The notes beneath the pieces are model-generated. The model did no database searches. It was given only the letters and a program-made list of their open reading frames with translations, and was not told the origin of the DNA. This document shows positions 21,426 to 33,421 of a stretch of DNA of 64,000 bases, piece after piece. Each line of letters starts with the position of its first letter. Position 1 is the stretch's first letter. Origin of the DNA: an uncultured Pelagibacteraceae bacterium (GTDB lineage: Bacteria > Pseudomonadota > Alphaproteobacteria > Pelagibacterales > Pelagibacteraceae); the NCBI GenBank assembly GCA_902614835.1, contig CACMMU010000003.1, forward strand, positions 1-64,000. Direction: 5' to 3'. Position numbers and translations under genes: made by a program.

Positions 21426-22829
21426 ATGGAAGAAAACTTTGATCTCTTAGTTATTGGTGGGGGCCCAGGAGGCTATGTGTGCGCAATAAGAGGCGCACAA
21501 CTTGGTCTGAAAACAGCCTGTGTAGAGTCAAGAGGGACCCTAGGTGGCACTTGTCTAAATGTAGGATGTATTCCTTCAAAAAGTCTACTTAATTTATCTG
21601 AACTTTACCACAAAGCAAAAACAAATTTTGCGAATTTGGGAATAGAAACTGGAAATGTAAAACTTAATCTAGAAAAAATTATGATGAATAAAAATAAATC
21701 CGTTCAGGTTTTGACAAAAGGAGTTGAATTTTTATTTAAAAAAAACAAAGTTACGTATATCAAGGGTAAAGCTGTTATATTCTCTAAAAATAATGTTGTT
21801 GTATATGAAAATGGAAAAAAAACTTCATATAACGCAAAAAATATTGTTATTGCCACTGGCTCATCGTCAACTTCTTTGCCAGGTGTAAAAATTGATGAAA
21901 CAGATATTATCTCTTCAACTGGTGCTATTTCTCTGAAAAAGGTGCCTAGCAAATTGGTTATTATTGGGGGAGGTTATATTGGATTAGAGATGGGCTCAGT
22001 CTGGTCCAGGCTGGGGGCAGAAGTTACAGTTATTGAATTTTTAGACCATATAACACCAGGTATGGACAAAGAAATATCAAAAGAATTTCAAAAAATTTTA
22101 ACCAAACAAGGAATTAAATTTAAATTAGATTGTAAAGTTATTTCAGTGAAAAAGTCGAAACAAGGTCTTCAGGTAGATTATATTCACAATAAAAAAGGTA
22201 CCAAAGAAAAAATTGAATGTGAAAAAGTTTTAGTGTCAGTTGGTAGGAAGCCGTATACTGAAGGACTAAATTTATCTAAAATTGGTGTCAATAAGGATGA
22301 AAAAGGATCAATAAAAGTTAATGAAAAACTTCAAACTTCTATAAAAAATATTTATGCAATTGGTGATGTAATCAAGGGCCCAATGCTAGCTCACAAGGCC
22401 GAAGAAGAAGGTATTGCGGTAGCAGAAACAATAGCTGGACAGGCAGGACACGTCAATTACAACGTTATTCCAGGTGTAATTTACACTTCACCCGAAGTAG
22501 CATCAGTTGGTAGCACTGAAGAACAATTAAAAGAGAAAAAAATATCTTATAAAGTTGGAAAATTTCCATTTTTAGCTAATTCAAGAGCTAAAGTTAATAA
22601 TGAGGCAGAAGGGTTTGTTAAAATTCTTGCAGATTCAAGTACCGACAAAATTTTGGGCGTACATATTATTGGACCACACTGCGGTGACATGATTGCTGAG
22701 ATGGCATTGGCAATGGAGTTTGGAGCGAGTGCCGAGGATGTGGCTAGAACGTGTCATGCACACCCTACTCATACTGAAGCTATAAAAGAGGCCGCTTTAG
22801 CAGTTGATAAAAGGCCTATCCATTTTTAA
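21426..22829 (+). CDS. lpdA: dihydrolipoamide dehydrogenase (E3)
   Basis: LpdA reoxidises dihydrolipoamide with NAD+. The 467-residue flavoprotein shows the FAD fold [22 protein letters not shown], the redox disulfide [16 protein letters not shown], the NAD fold [38 protein letters not shown] and the C-terminal catalytic His-Glu pair in [15 protein letters not shown]. It is the third gene of sucAB-lpdA. No second copy accompanies aceE-aceF at the right side of the window, so this enzyme probably also serves pyruvate dehydrogenase; that is an inference from this window only. Confidence 0.98.
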   Translation: MEENFDLLVIGGGPGGYVCAIRGAQLGLKTACVESRGTLGGTCLNVGCIPSKSLLNLSELYHKAKTNFANLGIETGNVKLNLEKIMMNKNKSVQVLTKGVEFLFKKNKVTYIKGKAVIFSKNNVVVYENGKKTSYNAKNIVIATGSSSTSLPGVKIDETDIISSTGAISLKKVPSKLVIIGGGYIGLEMGSVWSRLGAEVTVIEFLDHITPGMDKEISKEFQKILTKQGIKFKLDCKVISVKKSKQGLQVDYIHNKKGTKEKIECEKVLVSVGRKPYTEGLNLSKIGVNKDEKGSIKVNEKLQTSIKNIYAIGDVIKGPMLAHKAEEEGIAVAETIAGQAGHVNYNVIPGVIYTSPEVASVGSTEEQLKEKKISYKVGKFPFLANSRAKVNNEAEGFVKILADSSTDKILGVHIIGPHCGDMIAEMALAMEFGASAEDVARTCHAHPTHTEAIKEAALAVDKRPIHF

Positions 22830-22847
22830 ATAATTTAAAAGTAATTA

Positions 22848-24806
22848 TTGATGAAAATTCCTGTTCTTATACCGAGAATCTTTGATCATCCTCATACTTA
22901 TCTGTCGGGTAAATTTGATAAACTAAAACCAGGCTCTATTGTCTCTGTACCATTTGGAAAGGAAATTGAAACTGGTGTTATTTGGGACAAAACAGAGGAA
23001 ACAAATAGAAAATTTAAAATAAGAACTATTTTAAAAAAAAACGAAGTTTCATTTAAAGAAAATTTAGTTGATTTTATAAATTGGTTTTCTCTTTACAACT
23101 TAGCACCCAAAGGAATGGTTTTGAAAATGTTTTTAGGAGACAAGTCTTTTATTGAAAAGAGCGTACAAAAATATCCTCAAATTAATATTAAAGTTAAAAA
23201 TAATTTTAATTTAAATGTAGAACAAAAAAAATGTCTTAAAGAAATTAATAGTTTTGGAAATAAATTTAATGTTACTCTTTTACAGGGTATTACTGGATCA
23301 GGAAAAACAATAGTTTATTTTGAAAAGATTAAAGAGAGTATGAAAAAAAATAAACAGGTACTGGTTTTGTTGCCAGAAATTTTTTTGACGAATCAATTCA
23401 ATAAAAGATTTGAAGAATATTTTGGATTTAAACCTGCAATTTGGCATTCAAAAGTATCTAAAAAAAATAGAAGAATAATTTGGCAAAATATTATTAACGG
23501 TAAACTAAAGCTAGTTTTAGGTGCAAGATCCTCACTCTTTTTACCTTTTAAAAACCTTGGGTTAATAGTCGTTGATGAAGAGCACGACGCTTCATACAAA
23601 CAGGATGAAGGCATAAGATATAATGCAAGGGATATGGCAATATCCAGAGCATCAATAGAAAATATTCCAATCTTACTCTGTACCTCGATTCCATCTTTAG
23701 AAACTTATAACAATGTTAGAAATGGTAAATATAATATTACTAAATTAGAAAAAAGATATAAAAATTTTTCTCTACCTCATGCGGAAATTATAAATCTTAA
23801 TCAAAACAAAAAAAACAAAAATGTTTGGATCGACCCTAAAACTATTAGCTTTGTAAAAAAATATTTAGATAAAAATCAGCAAGCTTTATTCTTTTTAAAC
23901 CGAAGAGGTTACGCACCTTTTATGATTTGCAAAGAGTGTGGTTCAAAATTCGAGTGTAAAAATTGTTCAATTTTTTTAACATTTCATAAGTACCTGAACA
24001 AGGCTATATGTCACCACTGTGGCTACCAAACTGAAGTTAAAAGAAAATGTGAAAGCACCAAAACTAATTGTAATTTCCAAATGTATGGTCCTGGAGTCGA
24101 AAAAATATTTTCAGAATTAAATCAAATCTTTCCTACAAAAAAAATAAAAATATTATCTAGCGATTTTCTTTCTAAACGAAAAGAAACACAGGAATTACTT
24201 AATGATATAGAGAAAAATAAAATTGATATTTTAGTAGGAACACAATTAATTTCTAAGGGATTTAATTTTCCAAATCTAAACTGTATCGTTGTAGTTGATG
24301 CCGATTTCACTGGCTTGGGTTTTGATTTGAGATCTACCGAAAAAAATATTCAACTGTATAATCAGTTGAGTGGTAGAGCTGGAAGATTTAATAAAGACTC
24401 CATTATTATTTATCAAACATTTGATCCATCAGGCCGTACATTAAAAAGTATAATTGACAGTGATCAAGAAAAATTTCTTGAGGAAGAAACATATTTGAGA
24501 AAGCAAAAAAATCTTCCACCCTTCAGTAGACTAATTGCAATAATTATTTCTTCCAAGAACGAGAAAGAAAGTTTTTTAGAGGCCCAAAAAATTAAGAAGG
24601 TTTTATCCCAGATCAAAAATATTCATGTTATGGGGCCAGTAAGTTCACCAATATTTAAAATTAAGAATAAATATAGAACAAGATTATTATTAAGATTTGG
24701 CAGAAAACTATTTGCGCAAAAAATTTTAATCAAAATACTAAAAAAAATAAATATTTCTAAAAAAATAAAACTTACGGTTGATGTTGATCCATTAAACTTT
24801 AGTTAA
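22848..24806 (+). CDS. priA: primosomal helicase PriA
   Basis: PriA restarts stalled replication forks by remodelling DNA and loading DnaB. The 652 residues are shorter than E. coli PriA (732), mainly in the N-terminal DNA-binding region (LIPRIFDHPHTYLSG at the start). The helicase core has Walker A LQGITGSGKTIVYFEKI, DEAH-type VVDEEHDASYKQ, and a zinc-binding insertion of cysteine pairs from about residue 363 (CKECGSKFECKNC, CHHCGYQ). LVGTQLISKGFNFPNL and QLSGRAGRF are the later motifs. It starts 18 bases after lpdA and precedes the ATP synthase genes, the usual alphaproteobacterial neighbour. Confidence 0.96.
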   Translation: MMKIPVLIPRIFDHPHTYLSGKFDKLKPGSIVSVPFGKEIETGVIWDKTEETNRKFKIRTILKKNEVSFKENLVDFINWFSLYNLAPKGMVLKMFLGDKSFIEKSVQKYPQINIKVKNNFNLNVEQKKCLKEINSFGNKFNVTLLQGITGSGKTIVYFEKIKESMKKNKQVLVLLPEIFLTNQFNKRFEEYFGFKPAIWHSKVSKKNRRIIWQNIINGKLKLVLGARSSLFLPFKNLGLIVVDEEHDASYKQDEGIRYNARDMAISRASIENIPILLCTSIPSLETYNNVRNGKYNITKLEKRYKNFSLPHAEIINLNQNKKNKNVWIDPKTISFVKKYLDKNQQALFFLNRRGYAPFMICKECGSKFECKNCSIFLTFHKYLNKAICHHCGYQTEVKRKCESTKTNCNFQMYGPGVEKIFSELNQIFPTKKIKILSSDFLSKRKETQELLNDIEKNKIDILVGTQLISKGFNFPNLNCIVVVDADFTGLGFDLRSTEKNIQLYNQLSGRAGRFNKDSIIIYQTFDPSGRTLKSIIDSDQEKFLEEETYLRKQKNLPPFSRLIAIIISSKNEKESFLEAQKIKKVLSQIKNIHVMGPVSSPIFKIKNKYRTRLLLRFGRKLFAQKILIKILKKINISKKIKLTVDVDPLNFS

Positions 24807-24891
24807 TCTGCGTTTCAATCGCACTTGATCAGGGCATTCTCCTATGATACGAAATCCTTTAATTCATAGTCAATTCTAACAGGAAATTAAA

Positions 24892-25449
24892 TTGGGCAAA
24901 AACAAAACTTTTTCATCAGAAATATCACAGAGATATGCCTTAGCACTTTATGAGCTATCCAAAGAAAATAATTTAACAGATGAATTTGCTTCAAATATTA
25001 TAAGTTTTAAAAAAGTTTTTGACACAAATGAAGAATTGAAAAAATTTGTTATAAATCCAACCTATTCTTTAGAAAATCAAAAAATAGTTTTTGATAAAAT
25101 ACTTACATCAATGAGCTTAAATAAAATGGTGAAAAACTTTTTTTCTCTATTAATACTAAAAAAAAGAATGTTTTTCTTGAACACAATAATAGATGAGTTT
25201 TTGAAAATAATTTCTCACAATAAAGGTGAAATATCAGGAAGCTTGATAACAGCAAAAAAAATTGACGAAAAAGTAACTAATGATATCGAAAAAGAAATTT
25301 CCAATAATATTAAACGTCCAATTAAATTAAAATCAAAAGTTGATGAGACTCTCATTGGAGGTCTTATTATACAAATTGGAAGCTTGATGATAGATACGTC
25401 TATTAAAAATAAATTACAAAAATATAAAAAATTAATGAACGAGGCTTAA
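24892..25449 (+). CDS. atpH: F1 ATP synthase delta subunit (TTG start)
   Basis: AtpH forms the peripheral-stalk attachment on top of F1. The 185 residues fit the family: [17 protein letters not shown] at the N-terminus, [17 protein letters not shown] in the middle, and the conserved C-terminal [26 protein letters not shown] in two blocks. No ATG lies in the right place; a TTG at 24892 preceded by AGGA eight to ten bases upstream is the best start. The 85-base gap after priA probably holds the operon promoter; TTGATC (24825) with TACGAA (24848) at 17-base spacing is a weak candidate. F0 genes are not in the window. Confidence 0.93.
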   Translation: MGKNKTFSSEISQRYALALYELSKENNLTDEFASNIISFKKVFDTNEELKKFVINPTYSLENQKIVFDKILTSMSLNKMVKNFFSLLILKKRMFFLNTIIDEFLKIISHNKGEISGSLITAKKIDEKVTNDIEKEISNNIKRPIKLKSKVDETLIGGLIIQIGSLMIDTSIKNKLQKYKKLMNEA

Positions 25450-25450
25450 T

Positions 25451-26992
25451 ATGGATATAAATCCTTCTGAAATAACTAAAATTTTAAAAGAACAAATTAA
25501 AAATCTTGGAGACAAAACGGAGGTTTCTGAAATTGGAAAAGTACTTTCAGTGGGAGATGGTATTGCAAGAGTTTATGGTTTGGATAACGTTCAAGCTGGA
25601 GAAATGGTAGAGTTTAATGATGGGTCAAAGGGTATGGCTCTTAATCTAGAAAGTGATAACGTTGGCGTTGTAATTTTTGGAGATGATAAATCAATCAAAG
25701 AGGGTGATACAGTTAAAAGAACTGGTGCGATCGTCGATGTTCCTGTGGGAAAAGAATTACTTGGAAGAGTAGTTGACGCGTTAGGCAATCCAATTGATGG
25801 AAAAGAAGCTCTAAAAAAGGGCACCAAAAGAAAAAGAGTTGAAGTTAAGGCACCTGGAATAATACCAAGAAAATCTGTTAGTGAGCCAATGCAAACAGGC
25901 TTAAAAGCAATAGATAGTTTAATTCCCGTTGGTAGAGGACAGCGTGAATTAATAATTGGTGATAGACAAACAGGAAAAACCGCAGTTGCAATCGATACTA
26001 TAATCAATCAAAAAAAAATAAATGAGTCTGGCGATGAAAAAAAGAAACTCTATTGTATATATGTGGCAATTGGACAAAAAAGATCTACAGTCGCACAAAT
26101 AGTTAAAACCTTACAAGATGCAGGAGCTATGGATTATACAATTATCGTATCAGCTACAGCATCTGATCCCGCACCATTACAATTTTTAGCTCCATATACA
26201 GGCTGTACTTTTGGAGAATTTTTTAGAGATAATGGAATGCATGCATTAATTATTTACGATGATCTTTCTAAACAAGCAGTTGCCTATAGACAAATGTCAC
26301 TTTTATTGAGAAGGCCGCCAGGACGTGAAGCTTATCCTGGAGATGTATTTTACTTGCATAGCCGATTGCTTGAAAGGGCCGCAAAACTGAATGATGAAAA
26401 TGGAGGTGGATCTCTTACAGCTTTACCGATCATTGAAACACAGGCCGGAGACGTCTCAGCCTATATACCAACAAATGTTATATCAATTACAGATGGCCAA
26501 ATATTCTTAGGCACTGAACTTTTCAATCAAGGAATTAGGCCAGCAGTTAATGTTGGTCTCTCAGTTTCGAGAGTTGGATCAGCAGCTCAAACTAAGGCTA
26601 TGAAAAAAGTAGCAGGATCGATCAAACTTGAATTAGCCCAATATCGTGAAATGGCAGCCTTTGCACAATTTGGTTCAGATTTAGATGCATCCACCCAAAA
26701 GCTTTTGAATAGAGGATCAAAACTTACTGAATTACTAAAGCAAGATCAGTACAGTCCAATGACTGTAGCGGAGCAAGTAGTCACAATATATGCTGGAGTA
26801 AAAGGTTATTTGGACAGTATTGACATAAATCAAATTCGCCCATTTGAAAAAGGTTTATTAGAATTAGTTAAATCTGAGAAACCAGAAGTAATAGAGTCTA
26901 TCGAAAAAAGTGGAAAAATTGATGAGGAAACAGATAAAATTTTATCTGAAATTATAACAAATTACAAAAAAACAAATTTTGAGAATAAATAA
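25451..26992 (+). CDS. atpA: F1 ATP synthase alpha subunit
   Basis: AtpA is the non-catalytic nucleotide-binding subunit of F1. The 513 residues contain [22 protein letters not shown] split over the N-terminal barrel, Walker [15 protein letters not shown], the Walker B region [17 protein letters not shown] and [28 protein letters not shown] (two blocks). It starts one base after atpH and shares its last base with atpG. Length and motifs are normal. Confidence 0.99.
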   Translation: MDINPSEITKILKEQIKNLGDKTEVSEIGKVLSVGDGIARVYGLDNVQAGEMVEFNDGSKGMALNLESDNVGVVIFGDDKSIKEGDTVKRTGAIVDVPVGKELLGRVVDALGNPIDGKEALKKGTKRKRVEVKAPGIIPRKSVSEPMQTGLKAIDSLIPVGRGQRELIIGDRQTGKTAVAIDTIINQKKINESGDEKKKLYCIYVAIGQKRSTVAQIVKTLQDAGAMDYTIIVSATASDPAPLQFLAPYTGCTFGEFFRDNGMHALIIYDDLSKQAVAYRQMSLLLRRPPGREAYPGDVFYLHSRLLERAAKLNDENGGGSLTALPIIETQAGDVSAYIPTNVISITDGQIFLGTELFNQGIRPAVNVGLSVSRVGSAAQTKAMKKVAGSIKLELAQYREMAAFAQFGSDLDASTQKLLNRGSKLTELLKQDQYSPMTVAEQVVTIYAGVKGYLDSIDINQIRPFEKGLLELVKSEKPEVIESIEKSGKIDEETDKILSEIITNYKKTNFENK

Positions 26993-27867
26993 TGCCAAGC
27001 CTTGATGATTTAAGAAAAAGAATTTCCAGTGTAAAATCCACGCAGAAAATAACAAAAGCAATGAAAATGGTAGCTGCAGCTAAATTAAGAAAAGCACAAG
27101 AGATGGCAGAAAAAGGTAGGCCTTATAGTGATAAAATGGAGATAATTATTCAAAATTTAAGTAAATCTATAAGCGACCCCCAAAATGCACCTAAACTTCT
27201 TATTGGCACTGGAGAAGACAAAACCCATTTATGTGTTGTAATGACAGCGGACAGAGGTCTTTGTGGAGGCTTCAATACAAATATAGTAAAAAAGGCAAAG
27301 AATTATTTCAATAGGATTTTAAAAGAATCTAAAAATTTAAAAATTATAACCGTAGGTACAAAGGGTTTGGACCAATTAAAAAGAGACTATGGAAAATATG
27401 TTATTAAAAAAATCAATTTTAAAGACAAGAAGAAGTTGTCATTTGACGATGCCGAAGTAATTGGAAAAGAAATAGTAGATTTATTTAAAAATGAAAAATT
27501 TGATAAATGTGTAATTTTCTTCAATAAATTTAAAAACGTTATGACACAAGAACCACAAACACAACAAGTAATACCCGCGAAGCAAGATAAAGATGATAAA
27601 AAAAATGAATATTCATCATATGAATTTGAGCCCGACGAGGATGAGATTCTAGAAGATTTGCTTCCAAAAAATATATCTACTCAAATTTATAAAGGGTTTT
27701 TGGAAAATGCAGCAAGTGAACAAGGTTCACGAATGACAGCAATGGATAATGCGACAAGAAATGCTGGAGATCTAGTAGAAAAATTAACTATAAATTATAA
27801 CAGAAGCAGACAAGCTGCTATAACTAAAGAGCTTATTGAAATTATATCAGGAGCAGAAAGTTTATAA
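26992..27867 (+). CDS. atpG: F1 ATP synthase gamma subunit
   Basis: AtpG is the central rotor shaft of F1. The 291-residue protein has the coiled-coil ends: N-terminal LRKRISSVKSTQKITKAMKMV and C-terminal AMDNATRNAGDLVEKLTINYNRSRQAAITKE (in parts), plus TADRGLCGGFN in the globular domain. A charged stretch of about 35 residues near residue 200 (KQDKDDKKNEYSSYEFEPDE) precedes the C-terminal helix, within the variable region of the family. It overlaps atpA by one base and atpD starts directly after it. Confidence 0.98.
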   Translation: MPSLDDLRKRISSVKSTQKITKAMKMVAAAKLRKAQEMAEKGRPYSDKMEIIIQNLSKSISDPQNAPKLLIGTGEDKTHLCVVMTADRGLCGGFNTNIVKKAKNYFNRILKESKNLKIITVGTKGLDQLKRDYGKYVIKKINFKDKKKLSFDDAEVIGKEIVDLFKNEKFDKCVIFFNKFKNVMTQEPQTQQVIPAKQDKDDKKNEYSSYEFEPDEDEILEDLLPKNISTQIYKGFLENAASEQGSRMTAMDNATRNAGDLVEKLTINYNRSRQAAITKELIEIISGAESL

Positions 27868-29289
<1,422 letters not shown>

Positions 29290-29679
29290 ATGGCTGAAAA
29301 TTTTAATATTGAAATCATCTCACCAGAACTCAAACTGTTAGCAGAAAAGGTAAATTCAGTAACAATACCTGGATATGAGGGAGATATGACTATTTTGAAA
29401 GACCATATACCTGTGATTACTTTTTTAAGACCAGGTATAATTGAAGTTTTAGCAGATAAAGAAAGAAAATATTTTGTAGAAGAGGGAACTGTTGAATTTT
29501 TTGAAAATAACTTGTCTATACTATCTTCAACAATTTCAGATTTGAGCAAACTTACCAAGGAACATGTTTCTAAAATGATTGATCAATGTAAAGATCAGCT
29601 TAATAAGGAAAATTTAGATGACAAAAAAAGATATATTGTTTCTCACAAATTAGATTGTTTGACAAGAATTAGCTTATAA
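29290..29679 (+). CDS. atpC: F1 ATP synthase epsilon subunit
   Basis: AtpC is the regulatory epsilon subunit at the foot of the rotor. The 129 residues begin FNIEIISPELKLLAEKVNSVTIPGYEGDMTIL (in parts), the family's beta-sandwich, with GIIEVLADKERKYFVEEGTVEF, and finish with a two-helix region rich in Lys. It abuts atpD. Its last 11 bases overlap the convergent rppH gene, leaving no room for a conventional intergenic terminator. Confidence 0.96.
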   Translation: MAENFNIEIISPELKLLAEKVNSVTIPGYEGDMTILKDHIPVITFLRPGIIEVLADKERKYFVEEGTVEFFENNLSILSSTISDLSKLTKEHVSKMIDQCKDQLNKENLDDKKRYIVSHKLDCLTRISL

Positions 29680-30130
29680 AAGGCTGTATTTTTAAAAGCA
29701 ATTTTTTATAAAGATTTTTCTTAAAGTCTACAATAATATTTGGCAAAGTATCGGGACTCACCCATTTCCACTCTATAAACTCTGGATGAGATGTTTTGAG
29801 ATTAATTTCATCATCTGTGCCTGTAAATTTTAATATGAACCATTTTTGTTTTTGCCCTCTAAATTTACCCTTCCAAATTTTACCTAAAAGATAATTTGGT
29901 AGCTCGTATTCTGTCCACTCATCTATCTCTTTTAGGATTTTAATACTCTTAATACTTGTTTCTTCCTCAAGTTCTCTTTTTAATGCTACCACAAGATTTT
30001 CACCATCGTTAACCCCTCCCTGAGGCATTTGCCATTTATTATTAATAGGAAAATCTTTTCTTTTTCCTACAAAGATTTTGTTATCTTTATTTATTACTAT
30101 TGCTCCTACACCAATTCTCATTGGCAGCAT
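29669..30130 (-). CDS. rppH: RNA 5'-pyrophosphohydrolase (Nudix)
   Basis: RppH removes pyrophosphate from mRNA 5' ends and so starts decay. The 153 residues carry MRIGVGAIVINKDNKIFVGKR at the N-terminus, WQMPQGGVNDGEN and the complete Nudix box GGVNDGEN...RELEEETSI, followed by the RppH-typical KIWKGKFRGQKQKWFILKFTG region. The start at 30130 is supported by AAAGGAG six bases upstream; a second ATG three codons later is possible. It is the last gene of a long minus-strand run after ctpA and overlaps the atpC end. Confidence 0.94.
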   Translation of the reverse strand: MLPMRIGVGAIVINKDNKIFVGKRKDFPINNKWQMPQGGVNDGENLVVALKRELEEETSIKSIKILKEIDEWTEYELPNYLLGKIWKGKFRGQKQKWFILKFTGTDDEINLKTSHPEFIEWKWVSPDTLPNIIVDFKKNLYKKLLLKIQPFIS

Positions 30131-30141
30131 AACATTCTCCT

Positions 30142-31275
30142 TTAGGTGGCTAATAGATTCAAAGCATAATCTAACTGATTGTCAGACTTGGTATTTATTT
30201 GGAAATCACTTCCATTTTCTTCAACAAAAATATCTGGTTCTACTCCAATTTCTGAAATAGATTCACCTGATGGCAAATAATATTTAGATACTGTTAGTCT
30301 CATACCGCCACCGTCACTGAGCGGAATTATTGATTGAACTGAACCTTTACCATAAGTTTTCTCACCTAAAATAATAGCTCTTTTATGATCTTTAAGGGCA
30401 CCCGCAACTATCTCCGACGCTGATGCTGAACCATTATTGATCATTACAATAAGAGGTTTACCATTTAATTTATCACCTTTTTTTGCAAAAAAACGTCTAT
30501 TCTCAAATATTTTTCTTCCTTTTGTTGAAACTATCTCTCCATCATCCAAAAAAAAATCAGTAATATTGATAGCTTGCGTCAAAAGTCCACCGGGATTATT
30601 TCTTAAATCTAGAATATATCCATTAGCTTTTTCTTTATTTTCGAAAATATCAATTTTTTTTATTAATTGATCACTGCTATTACTATTAAAAGATTTTAGT
30701 CTTAAATAGCCAATTTTATTTTTTAAAAGCTTTGCTTCAACTGATTTTACAACTATTATTTCTCTAACTACTTTTTTAATCAATGCTTTCTTTTCACCTT
30801 TTCTTCTTATTGTTAATTCTATTGGCGTACCAACTGGACCTCTCATAAGTTTTACAGCCTCCATAAGAGATTTTCCTTGAACTTGTGTTTTTCCAATCTT
30901 GACAATATAGTCACCGGCTTTTATTCCAGCTTTTGCAGCCGGGGTATCATCAATAGGTGATATTACCTTAACAACACCTGACTCCATGCCAATTTCAATA
31001 CCAAGTCCACCAAATTTACCTTGGGTATCAGTTTGCATATTCTCAAAAAGTTCAGGACTCATATAAGCCGAGTAAGGATCTAAGGATTGTAATACTCCGT
31101 TTATTGCTGAGTCTATGGCCTCAGATTGATCAACATCATCCACATATTCTTTTTTAATTTTTTCTAAAACTTCGCCAAACAGATCTAATTTCTCGTAAAC
31201 ATCTGTAGATGATTTAACATTAATGGGCATGCTAAAAATAATAAAATACAATAGGATACGTAATACTTTTGTCAT
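30142..31275 (-). CDS. ctpA: S41 C-terminal processing peptidase
   Basis: A periplasmic serine protease that trims or degrades envelope proteins. The 377 residues begin with a short signal-like segment (residues 1-22), then a helical part DLFGEVLEKIKKEYVDDVD, a PDZ domain about residues 80-165 (GLGIEIGMESGVVKVISPIDD, AGIKAGDYIVKIGKT) and the protease core with LDLRNNPGGLLTQAI, the catalytic serine in NNGSASASEIVAGAL and lysine in GEKTYGKGSVQ. It overlaps rsfS by four bases. CtpA next to rsfS and rppH is a common alphaproteobacterial order; the specific substrate is unknown. Confidence 0.95.
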   Translation of the reverse strand: MTKVLRILLYFIIFSMPINVKSSTDVYEKLDLFGEVLEKIKKEYVDDVDQSEAIDSAINGVLQSLDPYSAYMSPELFENMQTDTQGKFGGLGIEIGMESGVVKVISPIDDTPAAKAGIKAGDYIVKIGKTQVQGKSLMEAVKLMRGPVGTPIELTIRRKGEKKALIKKVVREIIVVKSVEAKLLKNKIGYLRLKSFNSNSSDQLIKKIDIFENKEKANGYILDLRNNPGGLLTQAINITDFFLDDGEIVSTKGRKIFENRRFFAKKGDKLNGKPLIVMINNGSASASEIVAGALKDHKRAIILGEKTYGKGSVQSIIPLSDGGGMRLTVSKYYLPSGESISEIGVEPDIFVEENGSDFQINTKSDNQLDYALNLLAT

Positions 31276-31619
31276 ATATTAATTCTTTCGTTTAAAAGAG
31301 GTTCAGACCACATTTTTTCAAGATCATAAAATTTTCTTTTTTCAGGATGAAAAATATGAATGATAATATCTAGTGTATCAATTAATTTCCATCCATCACT
31401 TGTACCCCCTTCAATTTTAAATCTTCCCATTCCTTTTTTTTCTAAAGTCGAGAGTAATATTTCTGAGAGAGACTGAATGTGTCTGGATGATGTTCCAGAA
31501 GCAATTATCATGTAATCAGCTATATAAGATTTTCCTTTTAAATTAATCGAAACAATATTATCTGCTTTATTTTCATTTAAAGTTGTTTCTATTATTTTTT
31601 TAAGCTTTGGAATCTCCAT
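31272..31619 (-). CDS. rsfS: ribosome silencing factor RsfS
   Basis: RsfS binds L14 on the large subunit and blocks subunit joining when nutrients are scarce. The 115 residues fit the family in length and show YMIIASGTSSRHIQSLSEILL, the GGTSDGWKLIDTLDIIIHIFHPEKRKFYDLEKMW block (in parts). It shares one base with nadD upstream and four with ctpA downstream. The nadD-rsfS pairing is the standard arrangement. Confidence 0.95.
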   Translation of the reverse strand: MEIPKLKKIIETTLNENKADNIVSINLKGKSYIADYMIIASGTSSRHIQSLSEILLSTLEKKGMGRFKIEGGTSDGWKLIDTLDIIIHIFHPEKRKFYDLEKMWSEPLLNERINI

Positions 31620-32152
31620 TAATAAACGTATTTTAAATAATTTTTCCTTAATTTAGAAGAAGAAATGTTGACCATTTTTGATTTAAAAATTAGGAAATTA
31701 CTCTTTCCAAAAGCCTTAAAAGCTTTTGAATTTAAGGAATTTTGAACATAACCTCTTCTTGGAAAGACGGCGATTTGACACAACTTTGGGATTTCCCTCC
31801 ATTTTTTCCATTTATGAAAATTTTGAAGATTATCCGAGCCTATGAAAAAATAGTATTTAACATTTTTCGTATTATTCTTTAAAAATTTAATTAAATTAAT
31901 TGTTTCAGAAGATTTAATTCGATTATCGTAACTTTTTATTTTAATTTTTTTGAACGATTTAGCTATTTGTCTTGAAAGCAAAATTCTTTTTTTTAAAGAC
32001 ATCATAGGTTTTTTTTTCAAGGGATTTTTTTTTGTTACTGCCCATATAATTGAATTGAGTTTAAGTTTTCTAGCTCCAAATTTTGAAATTTCTAAATGTC
32101 CTATATGAGGAGGATCAAAAGTACCTCCTAAAATACCAATTTTTTTTACCAT
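31619..32152 (-). CDS. nadD: nicotinate-nucleotide adenylyltransferase
   Basis: NadD adenylates nicotinate mononucleotide in NAD synthesis. The 177-residue Rossmann-like nucleotidyltransferase shows the ATP site IGILGGTFDPPHIGHLEISK (HxGH) and the SSKLR motif near the C-terminus (NISSSKLRKNYLKY), close to the canonical ISSTxIR. It is slightly shorter than E. coli NadD (213). It lies 21 bases after proA and overlaps rsfS by one base. Confidence 0.93.
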   Translation of the reverse strand: MVKKIGILGGTFDPPHIGHLEISKFGARKLKLNSIIWAVTKKNPLKKKPMMSLKKRILLSRQIAKSFKKIKIKSYDNRIKSSETINLIKFLKNNTKNVKYYFFIGSDNLQNFHKWKKWREIPKLCQIAVFPRRGYVQNSLNSKAFKAFGKSNFLIFKSKMVNISSSKLRKNYLKYVY

Positions 32153-32173
32153 AACTTTTTTTTCAAACGGTTT

Positions 32174-33421
32174 TTATGACCTCACACTACCTTTACCTTC
32201 GACTATGTATTTATATGAAGTAAGCTGGTTAATGCCAACCGGACCTCTTGGAGGCATTTTGTTAGTTGATATACCAACTTCACCACCAAAACCAAATTCT
32301 CCTCCATCAGCAAATTGTGTAGATGCATTATGCATTGCAATTGCACTATTAACTTGATTTAAAAAAAAATTTGCAGTTTTTTTATTGTTTGTAACAATCG
32401 AATCCGTATGCATAGTTCCATATTTTAAAATATGAGATACTGCATCCACAACTCCATTAACTATCTTTACAGAAATCTTAGGTCGTAGATATTCTGTTTT
32501 CCAATCAATTTCTTTTGCAAATTTCAATTTGTTTCCAAATAGACTATTAATTTTTTTGTCAGCAATAACTTCACAGCCTAAGGACATCAAACCTCTTACT
32601 AATTCTTTGGCATGTGAGTTCATACACTTTTTATCTATTAATAGTGTTTCTGCTGCTCCACAGATAGATGTTCTCCTCATTTTAGAATTTAGAACAATTT
32701 TTTTTGCCATGCTTAATTGTGAATCTCTATCCACATATACATGACAATTTCCCTCTAAATGTCCAATAACATTTATTTTTGATAACTTCTGTACTTTTTT
32801 TACTAAATTTTTTCCACCCCGTGGAACTATAACATCTATATAATTTGACATATTTGAAAGCAGATAATTCACGATTTTTCTATTTTTGTTATCAATAAAT
32901 TGAATACAGTTTTTATCAATATTGTTTTTTTGAAGTGAGTTTCTAAATAAATCTACAAAAATTTTATTTGAATTAAATGACTCAGACCCGCCTCTAAGTA
33001 TAGCAACATTACCAGATTTTAAGCAGAGTGATGAAACATCACATGTAACATTAGGTCTGCTCTCATAAATAACTCCTATAACACCAATTGGTACAGTTAT
33101 CTTTTTTATAGTAAGTTTGTTTGGCCTATTCCATTTTTCAATTATTTTTCCTAACGGATCCTTAAACTTGATAATTTGACCAATGGTATCTCGAATATTA
33201 TTAATTTTTTTTTCATCAAGGAGCAACCTGTCAATTAACTCCTCTCTTTTACAAGTTTTAATATCTTTAATATTCTCGTTAATGATTTTTTTTTTATTTC
33301 TTGAAATTTCTTTACTAAACACATCAAGAACTTTGTTCCTTTTTTTTATATCAACTTTAACAATGTTTAGCGCTGCAACCTTTGATCTTTCGCCTATCTT
33401 CTTAAGATATTTACTGATCAT
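32174..33421 (-). CDS. proA: gamma-glutamyl phosphate reductase
   Basis: ProA reduces glutamyl-5-phosphate to glutamate semialdehyde, the second step of proline synthesis. The 415 residues contain the family motifs VPIGVIGVIYESRPNVTCDV, LRGGSESFNSN, VPRGGKNLV, GHLEGNCHVYVD, the active-site cysteine in MRRTSICGAAETLL, and the C-terminal NASTQFADGGEFGFGGEVGIST in two blocks. Its start overlaps the proB stop in an ATGA, so the two pathway enzymes are translationally coupled. Confidence 0.97.
   Translation of the reverse strand: MISKYLKKIGERSKVAALNIVKVDIKKRNKVLDVFSKEISRNKKKIINENIKDIKTCKREELIDRLLLDEKKINNIRDTIGQIIKFKDPLGKIIEKWNRPNKLTIKKITVPIGVIGVIYESRPNVTCDVSSLCLKSGNVAILRGGSESFNSNKIFVDLFRNSLQKNNIDKNCIQFIDNKNRKIVNYLLSNMSNYIDVIVPRGGKNLVKKVQKLSKINVIGHLEGNCHVYVDRDSQLSMAKKIVLNSKMRRTSICGAAETLLIDKKCMNSHAKELVRGLMSLGCEVIADKKINSLFGNKLKFAKEIDWKTEYLRPKISVKIVNGVVDAVSHILKYGTMHTDSIVTNNKKTANFFLNQVNSAIAMHNASTQFADGGEFGFGGEVGISTNKMPPRGPVGINQLTSYKYIVEGKGSVRS

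Noticed and set aside
24842-24869. Inverted repeat CTATGA/TCATAG ahead of atpH
   Set aside because: Short arms with a 16-base loop and no T-run; not strong enough to call a terminator or operator.
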